Source: an uncultured Gammaproteobacteria bacterium (GTDB taxonomy: Bacteria > Pseudomonadota > Gammaproteobacteria > UBA6429 > Thiohalophilaceae). From it: 64,000 nt of DNA. A program made the position numbers and the translations under genes. Position 1 is the first letter of the stretch; each line of letters starts with the position of its first letter. Where the stretch lies: positions 248,001 through 312,000 of the forward strand of contig CALBTB010000006.1 of assembly GCA_937967995.1 (NCBI GenBank), in the 5' to 3' direction. This document shows, piece by piece, positions 50,979 through 59,631 of this stretch. The notes beneath the pieces are model-generated. The model worked only from the letters and a program-made list of their open reading frames with translations, did no database searches and was not told where the DNA came from.

Positions 50979-51523
50979 GATTTGCCGCTGGGTCGTTGTG
51001 AGCGGGGACTAAAATAGGCACGCGGGCCTTCTTTATCATCATACTGAACCAGCTTAATCGCTTTTTTCCTGCGCGGTAGCAGCCTGACCGGACTGGGCTG
51101 GGTGATATCAATGCCATATTTCAATAACGTTTTGTGGTGTCGTTCCAGCACGCCGGGTTGATCAGATTCCAGCAGCCGCATGACATCGACGCCGCGCATC
51201 CAGTTATACGCGGTTCGCCGGTATGGATAAGGTATTTGCATGAGGCGTTGGGTCACTTCCGATGCCTGCTCCGCCCTGGTCGTTTTTTCCATCGTGCACA
51301 ACTGAATATGAGATATGTAACCGCGGGTATTCGGCCAGTCGGCGAGGAAGGTTTCTGCAGCGTCGATATTCGCGAATCGAGCGGCTTTGTGGAGCGATCC
51401 CGGCCGCTTGTTCCCCGTCAGGTATACACCGTGTCCGGCCTGCAGTTGCCTGTAACGAGCAGGCAGCTCACCCTCCAGTCGAATGACGTAAAATTGTTCA
51501 AAATCGTCTGATAGGCCAGTCAT
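50975..51523 (-). CDS. Unrecognised basic protein
   Basis: The 182-residue protein has no signal or membrane segment. It is rich in Arg, Tyr and Gln, with a basic C-terminal third (LLPRRKKAIKLVQYDDKEGPRAYFSPRSQRPSGKS). It has segments such as YVIRLEGELPARYRQLQAGHGVYLTGNKRPG that give no clear family match. It is convergent with the Sel1-SPOR gene and divergent from the APE cluster. A nucleic-acid-binding role would fit the charge but is not shown. Confidence 0.65.
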   Translation of the reverse strand: MTGLSDDFEQFYVIRLEGELPARYRQLQAGHGVYLTGNKRPGSLHKAARFANIDAAETFLADWPNTRGYISHIQLCTMEKTTRAEQASEVTQRLMQIPYPYRRTAYNWMRGVDVMRLLESDQPGVLERHHKTLLKYGIDITQPSPVRLLPRRKKAIKLVQYDDKEGPRAYFSPRSQRPSGKS

Positions 51524-51694
51524 ATATTTAGTCTATTTAAAACAACAGGTTATTGAATAAGTAGTCAGATAACATCGGACAGAATGTATTGCCATTTGCT
51601 TAGACCTTTCCTAGAATTTTGCACCCGCGCAGTAGTGGTTTACACTCGCGTTGACAAAATCATTATTATAAGTAGTTAATTTAAAGGGTTAATC
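51524..51694. promoter_or_regulatory. Upstream region of the aryl polyene operon
   Basis: This 171-bp AT-rich gap separates the reverse-strand gene from the APE cluster. A perfect -35 hexamer TTGACA lies at 51651-51656, with only poor -10 candidates (TAGTTA, spacer 16-17). It is the best promoter candidate for the whole APE operon, whose genes are tightly packed. No other element was recognised. Confidence 0.4.
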
Positions 51695-52405
51695 GTGGGG
51701 GTTAATTTCACAATGCAAAGCTGGTGTGGGTATTTATCCAGCGAGTTGCCACTTCCTGCCAGTCCTCAGGTACTGGACACGGAGCTTGCCACGGATGTGT
51801 CCTTTCTGCCACCCCTGAGTCGCCGTCGTCTGAGTCGCCTGAGCAAGCTGTCTTTGCGTCTGGCAAGGCAGGTGGCGCCGGATTACCAGGGCTACTGTGT
51901 ATTTGGCTCGCAACACGGTGAGTTGGTGACCACCCAGTCACTGCTTGAAGGGATGGTAAAAGGTGAGCTGATGTCCCCCGCCGGCTTCAGCGCATCGGTC
52001 CACAATACCGCCGCCGGGCTGCATTCCATACACCAGAAAAACACCTGGCCATGTACATCGATTGCCGCCGGTACTGATACACTCCCAGCCTGTTTTATGG
52101 AGGCTTATGCGCTGTTATGTGCCGGTGCCGAGCAGGTTTTACTGGTGTACGCCGATGACAAATTACCCTCGAGCCTGTCTAAATTTAGTTCGCTGCCTGA
52201 TGTGATGCAGGGCTTTGCCGCTTTGCTGAAACCTGAAAATCAGGCCGGCATCAGGCTAAGTTTGACTCACACAACAGTGCAAACGGCCGATAAAAAAACT
52301 GGACCGGTTGAGGCGTTACTGGCATTTATGCTGAATGAAGACGCAGATAACACCTTACAGGTCGCAGGAGAAGTGATGGACTGGAGATGGCAAGCTCATG
52401 CGTAG
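51695..52405 (+). CDS. apeC: Ketosynthase-like chain-length partner of APE synthase
   Basis: The 236-residue protein is an N-terminal half beta-ketoacyl synthase domain (Ketoacyl-synt_2 type). The expected active-site cysteine motif (TACSS) reads SIAAGTD, so alanine 125 replaces cysteine. It is catalytically silent as a condensing enzyme. In characterised APE systems such a KS-like protein pairs with the active ketosynthase ApeO as chain-length factor. ApeO is encoded at 63.1 kb here. The start is GTG 51695 (AAAGGG upstream) or ATG 51713. It overlaps the next gene by 8 bp. Confidence 0.85.
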   Translation: MGVNFTMQSWCGYLSSELPLPASPQVLDTELATDVSFLPPLSRRRLSRLSKLSLRLARQVAPDYQGYCVFGSQHGELVTTQSLLEGMVKGELMSPAGFSASVHNTAAGLHSIHQKNTWPCTSIAAGTDTLPACFMEAYALLCAGAEQVLLVYADDKLPSSLSKFSSLPDVMQGFAALLKPENQAGIRLSLTHTTVQTADKKTGPVEALLAFMLNEDADNTLQVAGEVMDWRWQAHA

Positions 52406-53201
52406 CCGAATTTTTTATGTCTGGCGATTAATCGCAACCGGATGGTGTTTTCTGAGTTTCAGTCTGGGCGGATTAATACTGGCCGTACTGGTTTTTCCAC
52501 TCATAAATCTAGTCAACCTGTTCATTCCGGAAAGCAAAGTCAAATACCACCGGGCTCAGGAAGTAATACACCACGCATTTCGGTTTTTCATGTGGCAGAT
52601 GCGCGTGCTGGGTATCATGAAAATGGATGTTATCGGTGCCGACAAGCTTGATTCCGACAAACCCAAGCTCATTCTGGCTAATCATCCGACCCTGGTGGAT
52701 GTTGTGATGTTGATTTCACTCATAAAACATACAAATTGCGTGGTTAAAAAAGCCGTGTTTCGCGACCCTTTCATGGGGGGTGTGGTCAAGGCGGCAGGTT
52801 ATATCAACAACGACGGTACAGACGCCATCATTGATCAGTGCGTCGCGGCACTAAAGAGCGGTGATAATCTGATTATTTTCCCGGAAGGAACCCGTTCTGT
52901 ACCCGGCCAGGATCTGAAATTTCAGCGTGGTGCAGCACATATTGCTGCGCGTAGTGGTGTGGATGTCATACCGGTGACAATTACCTGTGATCCTCCCACC
53001 TTAAGCAAGGCTGATAAATGGTATCATATACCGTCACGACCCTTTCACCTCACGGCTGAAGTGGGTGATGCGATGGATATCTCAAACCTGATTGATAGCA
53101 ATGAGCCGCCGGCAATTGTGTCACGTCGTTTGACCAAATATCTGCTTGATTATTTTACACAAAGGTTGAATCAGTTTGGACTCGCTAGAGCAAGAGCTTA
53201 A
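52398..53201 (+). CDS. apeD: Lysophospholipid-type acyltransferase of the APE cluster
   Basis: The 267-residue PlsC-family acyltransferase has the catalytic HX4D motif in NHPTLVD and the substrate motif FPEGTRS. One or two membrane helices occur in the first 45 residues. In APE clusters it is thought to attach or remodel the lipid carrying the polyene. It overlaps its neighbours on both sides (8 and 26 bp), so it is translated in the same operon. Confidence 0.88.
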   Translation: MRSRIFYVWRLIATGWCFLSFSLGGLILAVLVFPLINLVNLFIPESKVKYHRAQEVIHHAFRFFMWQMRVLGIMKMDVIGADKLDSDKPKLILANHPTLVDVVMLISLIKHTNCVVKKAVFRDPFMGGVVKAAGYINNDGTDAIIDQCVAALKSGDNLIIFPEGTRSVPGQDLKFQRGAAHIAARSGVDVIPVTITCDPPTLSKADKWYHIPSRPFHLTAEVGDAMDISNLIDSNEPPAIVSRRLTKYLLDYFTQRLNQFGLARARA

Positions 53202-53433
53202 AGAAATGATCATCGAGGTACTGGACCTCGAGGAAATTACCCCAGCCGATATTAATTCAGAAGAACCCCTGTTTGTTGACGGCCTGGGTCTGGATTCCAT
53301 CGATGCGCTTGAACTGGGTGTGGCGTTGCAGAAACGCTATGGAGTCAAGATCGAGGCTGAAAGTGAAGATACAAAGAAATATTTTGCGTCGGTTTCCAAC
53401 CTGGCGAAATTTGTCTCTGATAACCGACAATGA
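53176..53433 (+). CDS. apeE: Acyl carrier protein 1 of the APE cluster
   Basis: The 85-residue acidic carrier protein has the phosphopantetheine serine at residue 41 in GLGLDSIDALEL. The start is TTG at 53176, inside the 3' end of the acyltransferase gene. The first ATG (53206) would remove the first helix, which is conserved in carrier proteins. One of two ACPs of the type II polyene synthase. Confidence 0.87.
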   Translation: MDSLEQELKEMIIEVLDLEEITPADINSEEPLFVDGLGLDSIDALELGVALQKRYGVKIEAESEDTKKYFASVSNLAKFVSDNRQ

Positions 53434-53447
53434 ACTGGAACGATTGA

Positions 53448-53696
53448 ATGCAGAACCAAGACGAAATACTGGAACAACTCAAACAGGTACTGGAAGAACT
53501 TTTCGAAGTTGATCCGGCGAAAGTAAAACCGGAAGCACATTTATATGAAGATCTCGATCTGGACAGTATCGATGCGGTTGATCTGGTTATCAAGCTCAAG
53601 GAAATAACCGGTAAAATGGCCAATCCGGAAGAATTTAAAAGTGTCAGGACTGTTAGTGACGTGGTAAATGTTGTTCACAACCTGATGCAAAAATAA
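53448..53696 (+). CDS. apeF: Acyl carrier protein 2 of the APE cluster
   Basis: The 82-residue carrier protein has the phosphopantetheine serine at residue 40 in DLDLDSIDAVDL. It is less than 40 percent like the first ACP by eye. In known APE systems one ACP carries the aryl starter and growing chain, and the other assists or carries the primer. Its stop is directly followed by the next ATG. Confidence 0.9.
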   Translation: MQNQDEILEQLKQVLEELFEVDPAKVKPEAHLYEDLDLDSIDAVDLVIKLKEITGKMANPEEFKSVRTVSDVVNVVHNLMQK

Positions 53697-54254
53697 ATGT
53701 ATCAGGCCATCAAGATACTTGTCATAGTTCTGATTGTCCTGTATCCCGTCTCAATTTATTTTGGCTTAAATTATTTCACACCATCACAACTGGGGCTGTT
53801 CCTGCTGGCAGTGTTTTTACTGCGCATTTTATTTTTCAAAAAGCAGGTCGGGCAGCGCATCTGGCAGGTACTGTTGACAGTCTCAATTGGCGTCGTGCTG
53901 GCAGCATTGACCTGGGTGTTTGATAGCGAAAAGTATTTGCTCTGGTATCCGGTGGGGCTGAATATCGCTTTTTTTATCGTATTTACCACGTCTGTCATTT
54001 TTCCGCCTACTATCATCGAAACGTTGGCGCGTAGCATGGAAAAAGATCTGCCACCTTCAGGTGTGATTTACACTCGAAACGTGACCGTGGTATGGGCTGC
54101 TTTTTTTCTCCTGAATGCAGCAATTGCAACCTGGACAGTGATGATCGATGACATGAAAATATGGACATTGTATAACGGCTTACTGGCTTACATAGCAATG
54201 GGTACACTGTTTGGAATCGAACTGATTATTCGGCGCCATGTTCGCGGAAAATAA
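53697..54254 (+). CDS. apeG: APE-cluster membrane protein (COG4648-like)
   Basis: The 185-residue integral membrane protein has about six hydrophobic segments (for example ILVIVLIVLYPVSIYFGL, LGLFLLAVFLLRILFF, VWAAFFLLNAAIATW and LLAYIAMGTLFGIELI). It resembles the conserved membrane protein present in APE clusters. The molecular role is unknown, perhaps assembling the synthase at the membrane. It lies immediately after the second ACP. Confidence 0.82.
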   Translation: MYQAIKILVIVLIVLYPVSIYFGLNYFTPSQLGLFLLAVFLLRILFFKKQVGQRIWQVLLTVSIGVVLAALTWVFDSEKYLLWYPVGLNIAFFIVFTTSVIFPPTIIETLARSMEKDLPPSGVIYTRNVTVVWAAFFLLNAAIATWTVMIDDMKIWTLYNGLLAYIAMGTLFGIELIIRRHVRGK

Positions 54255-54260
54255 GACACA

Positions 54261-55655
54261 ATGCACCCGATTTCGATTAATGATTTTTTTAATGAAGTTA
54301 CGCCTTATGCCGTGTGTGTCAGAGGTGCGCAACGCGTAAACTCGACAGACCTGATTTCTGATGTTGCCCGGTTCGTTGACAGAATTAAACTTCTGCCACA
54401 CCAGAACTGGATTCTTGCCTCATCAAACACCTATACATTTCTGTGCGGATTTCTTGCTCTGTTGGCATGCGGCAGGGAAATCCTGCTGCCACCCAACAAT
54501 CAGTCCGGCACAATTAACGAGACAATTAACGGCGCGGATGCGCTGTTAACGGATCTCGAGTTTGAAACCGCCTATCCGGTTGTCAGACCTGATTTTGATG
54601 CAAAGTCTTATCAATTGGATAAAGACATCAGTATTGAACCCTCTGAACTGTACTTGCAGTTATGCACGTCCGGTTCCAGCGGCAAACCGAAACAGATCAG
54701 AAAGTCACTTGCCACATTGCTGGAAGAGGTAAACTGGCTGGAAAAATTATGGGGTGAGCAGCTAAATGAGGTGACATATATCAGCACGGTTTCCCATCAG
54801 CATATTTATGGTCTGCTGTTTCGCGTGCTGTGGCCGTTACTGACCAGACGATTGTTTGTCACGGAAAATATTGAATACCCGGAACAAATTGATGCTTACA
54901 TAAAGCGATACGGGCGAGTTGTCCTGATTTCCAGTCCCGCGTATCTGAAACGTATGGTCGATATCTTTGTAGAAGGCCAGTTTGCCGGTGCAGTACAACA
55001 GATTTTTTCATCAGGCGGGCCGCTGTCCCGGGACACGTCGCTGGAATACACACACAAACTGGGTGTGACACCGACCGAGGTGTTGGGCAGTACCGAGACA
55101 GGGGGCATTGCCAGTCGTCAGCAACAGGTCGATGAGCCGACACCCTGGCAGCGCATGCCCGTTGTTCAGATTAAGCGAGATGAAACGACCCATGCGTTAC
55201 AGGTTAAATCGCCATTTTGTTATACCGATGGTTGGTATCAAATGGGTGACGCGGTAGAGCTACTGGATGATGTACATTTTCATCTGTCGGGACGCATCGA
55301 CCGAATCGTTAAACTGGAAGAAAAGCGGATTTCACTCGATGCCATGGAACAGCAGTTGTCGCATGTCACGTGGATTGAGGAAGCCCGAATCGTGGTGCTG
55401 GAAGGTTATCGGGTGATATTAGGTGCAGTTTGCATCCTTTCCACAGAGGGTGCTCATGCATTACGGCAACTGGGCAAACGTGAATTTACCGACCAGCTTA
55501 AATCCGGTTTGCTGTCGCATTTTGATCGTGTAACACTGCCCAGAAAGTGGCGATATGTGAACGAATTTCCATATAATACACAGGGCAAAACGACGCAGTC
55601 CGATCTGCGGCAGTTGTTTGAAGAGAATTCCAATGACGGAACAACCGGAAATTAA
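54261..55655 (+). CDS. apeH: Aryl acyl-AMP ligase that loads the APE starter
   Basis: The 464-residue ANL-superfamily adenylating enzyme has the phosphate loop LCTSGSSGKPKQIRK and the adenylate site GSTETGGIASR. The hinge region (LSGRIDRIVKLEEKRISLDAMEQQL) leads to the small C-terminal domain. ApeH of other APE systems activates 4-hydroxybenzoate and loads it on the ACP. Here the neighbouring ammonia-lyase suggests a cinnamate- or coumarate-type acid instead. It overlaps the dehydratase gene by 23 bp. Confidence 0.88.
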   Translation: MHPISINDFFNEVTPYAVCVRGAQRVNSTDLISDVARFVDRIKLLPHQNWILASSNTYTFLCGFLALLACGREILLPPNNQSGTINETINGADALLTDLEFETAYPVVRPDFDAKSYQLDKDISIEPSELYLQLCTSGSSGKPKQIRKSLATLLEEVNWLEKLWGEQLNEVTYISTVSHQHIYGLLFRVLWPLLTRRLFVTENIEYPEQIDAYIKRYGRVVLISSPAYLKRMVDIFVEGQFAGAVQQIFSSGGPLSRDTSLEYTHKLGVTPTEVLGSTETGGIASRQQQVDEPTPWQRMPVVQIKRDETTHALQVKSPFCYTDGWYQMGDAVELLDDVHFHLSGRIDRIVKLEEKRISLDAMEQQLSHVTWIEEARIVVLEGYRVILGAVCILSTEGAHALRQLGKREFTDQLKSGLLSHFDRVTLPRKWRYVNEFPYNTQGKTTQSDLRQLFEENSNDGTTGN

Positions 55656-55968
55656 AGAAGTTACCCATGTTGATGATGGGGTGGAACTGGTGCTGCAAAT
55701 TCCGCCTGATCTGAGTTACTTTCCTGGTCATTTTCCTCAGCACCCGGTTTTACCCGGCGTGGTGCAGCTTCGCTGGGCGGATGAGTTGTCGCGACAATAT
55801 GGACTGATGACGCAACGTTTTGTGAGTGTGGAAAAACTGAAGTTTCAGCGAATCATTTCAAAAAATTATCAGGTCAGGCTGGAATTAACACGCCTGGACG
55901 ATACAACCGTACAGTTCAAATACAGTTCTGATCATGGGCAACATTCATCAGGAAAACTGCTTTTTTAA
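55633..55968 (+). CDS. apeI: Hotdog-fold 3-hydroxyacyl-ACP dehydratase
   Basis: The 111-residue FabZ-like protein has the catalytic segment YFPGHFPQHPVLPGVVQLRWADEL (active histidine in GHFP). It removes water from 3-hydroxyacyl-ACP to build the conjugated double bonds. The start is ATG 55633 after AAGAGA; the frame is also open to a TTG at 55618. APE systems usually have two such dehydratases, and the second would lie past the window end. Confidence 0.9.
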   Translation: MTEQPEIKEVTHVDDGVELVLQIPPDLSYFPGHFPQHPVLPGVVQLRWADELSRQYGLMTQRFVSVEKLKFQRIISKNYQVRLELTRLDDTTVQFKYSSDHGQHSSGKLLF

Positions 55969-55979
55969 GCACGCCAGGT

Positions 55980-57671
55980 ATGCCCAGATTTTGTGCCATC
56001 ATTCCCTGTTATAACCATCATCATGCTGTCGCGAATGTTGTGCGAAGCCTGCTGGAATATGTCGACAGGATCATAATTGTTGATGACGGCAGCAATCAAG
56101 AAACCCGCCTTGTGCTGGAAGCGTTGAGCCAACAACATCAGGAAAATGTTTTATTACATCGTCATGAAGTCAATCAGGGTAAAGGCGCGGCCGTCATGCA
56201 GGGTGTCAGGCTGGCTGACAGGCAGGGCTATACTCACGCCATTCAGGTGGATGCCGATGGTCAGCATGACCTGACGCGAACGCCATTATTACTGGAACAT
56301 GCCAGGACTTTTCAGAATGATGTCGTGACCGCCATTCCGGAATATGACGAAAGCGTAAATCGTCTGCGTTATATATCCCGTTATCTGACCCATTTCTGGG
56401 TGTGGGTGGAAACGCTCTCGTTCAGTATCAAGGATTCCATGTGTGGATTTCGTGTCTATCCGATTCGACAGTTTTTAAATATCGTAGATAACTATAAAGT
56501 CGGTAAACGTATGGATTTCGATACCGATATTATGGTGCGTTTATACTGGTCCGGCTGCAATGTTCACAACGTGCCAACTCGTGTCCAGTACTTAGTTGGC
56601 GGACTGTCCAATTTCAGGATGTTTCGCGATAATGTCCTGATTTCCTGGATGCATACACGCCTGGTGCTTGGCATGTTGCGTCGTTTTCCCCAACTGATCA
56701 AACGTAACATTCAGGCCAGCCCGGAAGTGTCCAGGCACTGGTCACAACAAAAAGAAAAAGGCTCCTACATCGGTATACGGTTTTTGTTCGGTGTATATCG
56801 CTGGTTTGGTCGCGGGTTATTTACCGTCTTTCTGCATCCCGTGGTGTTTTTCTTTTATATTTTCAGCCCGGACAAACGCACGGCGTCCCGAGAGTATCTG
56901 GAAAGATTACGTCGTTTTACCGAAGACAACAAACCGGTGCGTTGGTATCACAGTTATGCGCATTTTATCGCTTTCGGTCATTGTGTCCTGGATAAGCTGT
57001 CGGCATGGATGGACAGGGATTTACCCGTCGGTGATTTTCAGGGTGAATCACACTACCAGCAACTGGAGTCGAACCAACAGGGGGCCGTGTTTATCGGTTC
57101 ACACCTGGGCAATCTCGAATACTGTCGTGCCATGTCTCGTTCGAAAACACGCAAGGTCATCAATGCGGTTGTCTATACCGAGCATGCTGAAAATTTCACC
57201 AGAGTCCTGAAGGAAGTAAATCCGGATGTGGACATTAATCTGGTGCAGGTCAGTTCATTTGGCGTGGATACAGCGATAAAATTCCGCGAGAAGGTCGAGC
57301 AGGGGGAAATACTCGTTATTGTGGGGGATCGGACGTCGCCCTTTGCTCACGAGCGGAATATTGATGCGAGTTTTCTGGACCAGGAAGCGGCCTTTCCCCA
57401 GGGCCCCTTTGTACTGGCCAGCCTGATGGAGTGCCCGGTCTACCTGCTATTCTGCCTGAAACAGGGAAAACGATATAATCTCTACCTTGAACCATTCAGG
57501 GATGGGGGAAAATTACCCAGGTCGGAACGTGCACAGGCGCTATCCGCCATGGTCCAGGATTTTGCAAGTCGACTTGAGCATTACTGTGCTCAGGCACCAT
57601 TACAATGGTTTAATTTCTTTGATTTTTGGGACACAAAGACGCGTAGCCGTGAAGTAAGTGAAAAAGAATGA
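55980..57671 (+). CDS. apeJ: Glycosyltransferase 2 - lipid A-type acyltransferase fusion
   Basis: The 563-residue protein has an N-terminal GT-A glycosyltransferase domain (about 1-240, AIIPCYNHHHAVANVVRSLLEYVDRIIIVDDGSN, with a metal-binding VDADGQHD). A C-terminal LpxL/HtrB-like acyltransferase domain (about 265-555) has SHLGNLEYCRA (HX4E) as the likely catalytic motif. A membrane stretch lies around 275-297. This fusion is typical of APE clusters and probably adds sugar and acyl groups to the lipid anchor. It overlaps the lyase gene by 4 bp. Confidence 0.88.
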   Translation: MPRFCAIIPCYNHHHAVANVVRSLLEYVDRIIIVDDGSNQETRLVLEALSQQHQENVLLHRHEVNQGKGAAVMQGVRLADRQGYTHAIQVDADGQHDLTRTPLLLEHARTFQNDVVTAIPEYDESVNRLRYISRYLTHFWVWVETLSFSIKDSMCGFRVYPIRQFLNIVDNYKVGKRMDFDTDIMVRLYWSGCNVHNVPTRVQYLVGGLSNFRMFRDNVLISWMHTRLVLGMLRRFPQLIKRNIQASPEVSRHWSQQKEKGSYIGIRFLFGVYRWFGRGLFTVFLHPVVFFFYIFSPDKRTASREYLERLRRFTEDNKPVRWYHSYAHFIAFGHCVLDKLSAWMDRDLPVGDFQGESHYQQLESNQQGAVFIGSHLGNLEYCRAMSRSKTRKVINAVVYTEHAENFTRVLKEVNPDVDINLVQVSSFGVDTAIKFREKVEQGEILVIVGDRTSPFAHERNIDASFLDQEAAFPQGPFVLASLMECPVYLLFCLKQGKRYNLYLEPFRDGGKLPRSERAQALSAMVQDFASRLEHYCAQAPLQWFNFFDFWDTKTRSREVSEKE

Positions 57672-59209
57672 CTAAAGACACTATATATATAGGTGACGGC
57701 CCGCTCAGTATTGAGGATGTGCTGATGCTGGCACGCCGCGAGAAGCTGGCGGCGTTGTCAACGGATACAGCCTTCATCAACAAAATTGAATCCGGCTGGA
57801 AATTCCTGGAGAAATTGCTCAAGGAAGATGGCGTGATATACGGTGTGACGACCGGCTATGGGGATTCCTGCACCGTGACAGTACCCACCAGGCTGGCCTA
57901 CGATCTGCCGGTACATCTGACACGTTTTCATGGTTGCGGTCTGGGTGATTATTTCAACGCCGAGCAGAGTTACGGCATTATCGCGGCGCGCATCGTTTCT
58001 CTGGCAAAAGGGTATTCCGGTGTCAGAAAGCAATTGCTTGACCAACTGGTCTTGTTACTCAATCAGGGTATTGCACCACTTATTCCGCAGGAAGGTTCCG
58101 TCGGTGCTTCCGGTGACCTGACACCCTTGTCGTATGTTGCAGCCGTCCTGATTGGTGAGCGGGATGTAATTTATCAGGACGAGGTTCGCTCAGCCGAAGA
58201 CGTCTATAAGCAACTGGGTATTGAGCCCATCAAACTGATGCCCAAGGAAGGTCTGGCGATCATGAACGGTACAGCCGTCATGACGGCGCTGGCCTGTTTT
58301 GCATATTCACGCGCTGAATATTTAAGTCAACTGGCGAGTCGAATCACGTCGCTGGTGGTACTGGCAACTCAGGGTAACGGCGCGCATTTTGATGATTTGC
58401 TGTTTCAGGTCAAACCACATGCCGGCCAGCAACGTATTGCCAAACGCATTCAGCAGGACATCAACTATTATGAGCATCCGCGTAACTCCGCCAGGTTACA
58501 GGATCGCTATTCGATTCGTTGTGCGCCGCACATCATCGGTGTGCTGGAAGATGCGCTGGGCTGGATGCGACGCGATATCGAAAATGAACTCAACAGTGCC
58601 AACGATAATCCCATTATCGATGGCGAGGGTGAGCATGTCCTGCATGGCGGGCATTTTTATGGTGGCCATATCGCCTTCGTGATGGACTCAATGAAAAACT
58701 GCGTCGCGAACCTGGCCGACTTAATGGATCGCCAGATCGCCCTGATGGTCGATCCCAAATTCAATCATGGCCTGACGCGCAATCTGTCTGGTGTATCCGG
58801 TGAACGCCTCAGTCTTAACCATGGATTCAAGGCAGTCCAGATTGGTGTATCCGCATGGACGGCGGAAGCCCTGAAACTGACGATGCCGGCCAGCGTATTC
58901 AGTCGCTCAACCGAAAGTCATAATCAGGACAAGGTGAGTATGGGCACGATCTCCGCCCGGGATTGCCTGCGCGTCCTGGAGCTGACAGAGCAGGTGGCGG
59001 CGGCGGTATTACTGGCGGCCGTGCAGGGACTGAACATCAGAATTAAAAGCGGGGAAATCAAAAAGGACACATTGACACAACCCATTCGCGATACACTGCG
59101 CTACGTGCATCAGCATTTTGCCTTTTTACTGGAAGATCGGCCGCTGGAAAAAGACCTGCGTAAGTTCGTTGATCTCATTCAGCGACAGGAAATGGCCCTG
59201 TATTCATAA
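57668..59209 (+). CDS. MIO-type aromatic amino acid ammonia-lyase
   Basis: The 513-residue enzyme is of the HAL/PAL/TAL family. The self-forming MIO cofactor triad is Ala147-Ser148-Gly149 in GSVGASGDLTPLSY. Other conserved regions are YGVTTGYGDSC, NGTAVMTALACFA, SANDNPIIDGEGEHVLHGGHFYGGHIAF and SRSTESHNQDKVSMG. The substrate-selectivity stretch reads LPVHLTRFHGCGLG, which is not the form of histidine lyases (SH) or of Rhodobacter TAL (HL) by my hand alignment. It probably makes cinnamate or 4-coumarate as APE starter precursor. No hutU, hutI or hutG gene is present, arguing against histidine degradation. Confidence 0.9.
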   Translation: MTKDTIYIGDGPLSIEDVLMLARREKLAALSTDTAFINKIESGWKFLEKLLKEDGVIYGVTTGYGDSCTVTVPTRLAYDLPVHLTRFHGCGLGDYFNAEQSYGIIAARIVSLAKGYSGVRKQLLDQLVLLLNQGIAPLIPQEGSVGASGDLTPLSYVAAVLIGERDVIYQDEVRSAEDVYKQLGIEPIKLMPKEGLAIMNGTAVMTALACFAYSRAEYLSQLASRITSLVVLATQGNGAHFDDLLFQVKPHAGQQRIAKRIQQDINYYEHPRNSARLQDRYSIRCAPHIIGVLEDALGWMRRDIENELNSANDNPIIDGEGEHVLHGGHFYGGHIAFVMDSMKNCVANLADLMDRQIALMVDPKFNHGLTRNLSGVSGERLSLNHGFKAVQIGVSAWTAEALKLTMPASVFSRSTESHNQDKVSMGTISARDCLRVLELTEQVAAAVLLAAVQGLNIRIKSGEIKKDTLTQPIRDTLRYVHQHFAFLLEDRPLEKDLRKFVDLIQRQEMALYS

Positions 59210-59214
59210 TTCGC

Positions 59215-59631
59215 ATGAAAGCAATACTCTCAGAAAAAACTCGCATCACTATTCAGTTCTATGATCTGGATCCCATGTCAGTTTGCTGGCACGGAAACTA
59301 TGTCAGATTTTTTGAGCAGGCACGTTGCGCGTTACTCAGGAAAATTGAGTATGATTATCCGCAAATGAATGAGTCCGGGTTTTACTGGCCAGTTATTGAT
59401 TTGCAAATCCGCTATATAAAAACACTGACCTATGGCCAGGAGGTGGATGTCGTCGCTAACCTGGTGGAATACGAAAACTATCTGAAAATCGAGTATGAAA
59501 TATTCGATTCACAAAGTGGCGACAGGCTGACGAAAGGCATGACCAAGCAGGTCGCGGTCAGGCAGTCGGATATGGAAATGCAACTGGTTTCACCCAAAGT
59601 GCTGGTGCAAAAGGTCAAAAAAGTTATATGA
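59215..59631 (+). CDS. apeK: 4HBT-type thioesterase of the APE cluster
   Basis: The 138-residue hotdog thioesterase has active-site region YDLDPMSVCWHGNYVRFFEQARCALL. It probably releases acyl chains from the ACP or edits stalled intermediates. It lies 5 bp after the ammonia-lyase and overlaps the LolA-like gene by 4 bp. Confidence 0.88.
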   Translation: MKAILSEKTRITIQFYDLDPMSVCWHGNYVRFFEQARCALLRKIEYDYPQMNESGFYWPVIDLQIRYIKTLTYGQEVDVVANLVEYENYLKIEYEIFDSQSGDRLTKGMTKQVAVRQSDMEMQLVSPKVLVQKVKKVI

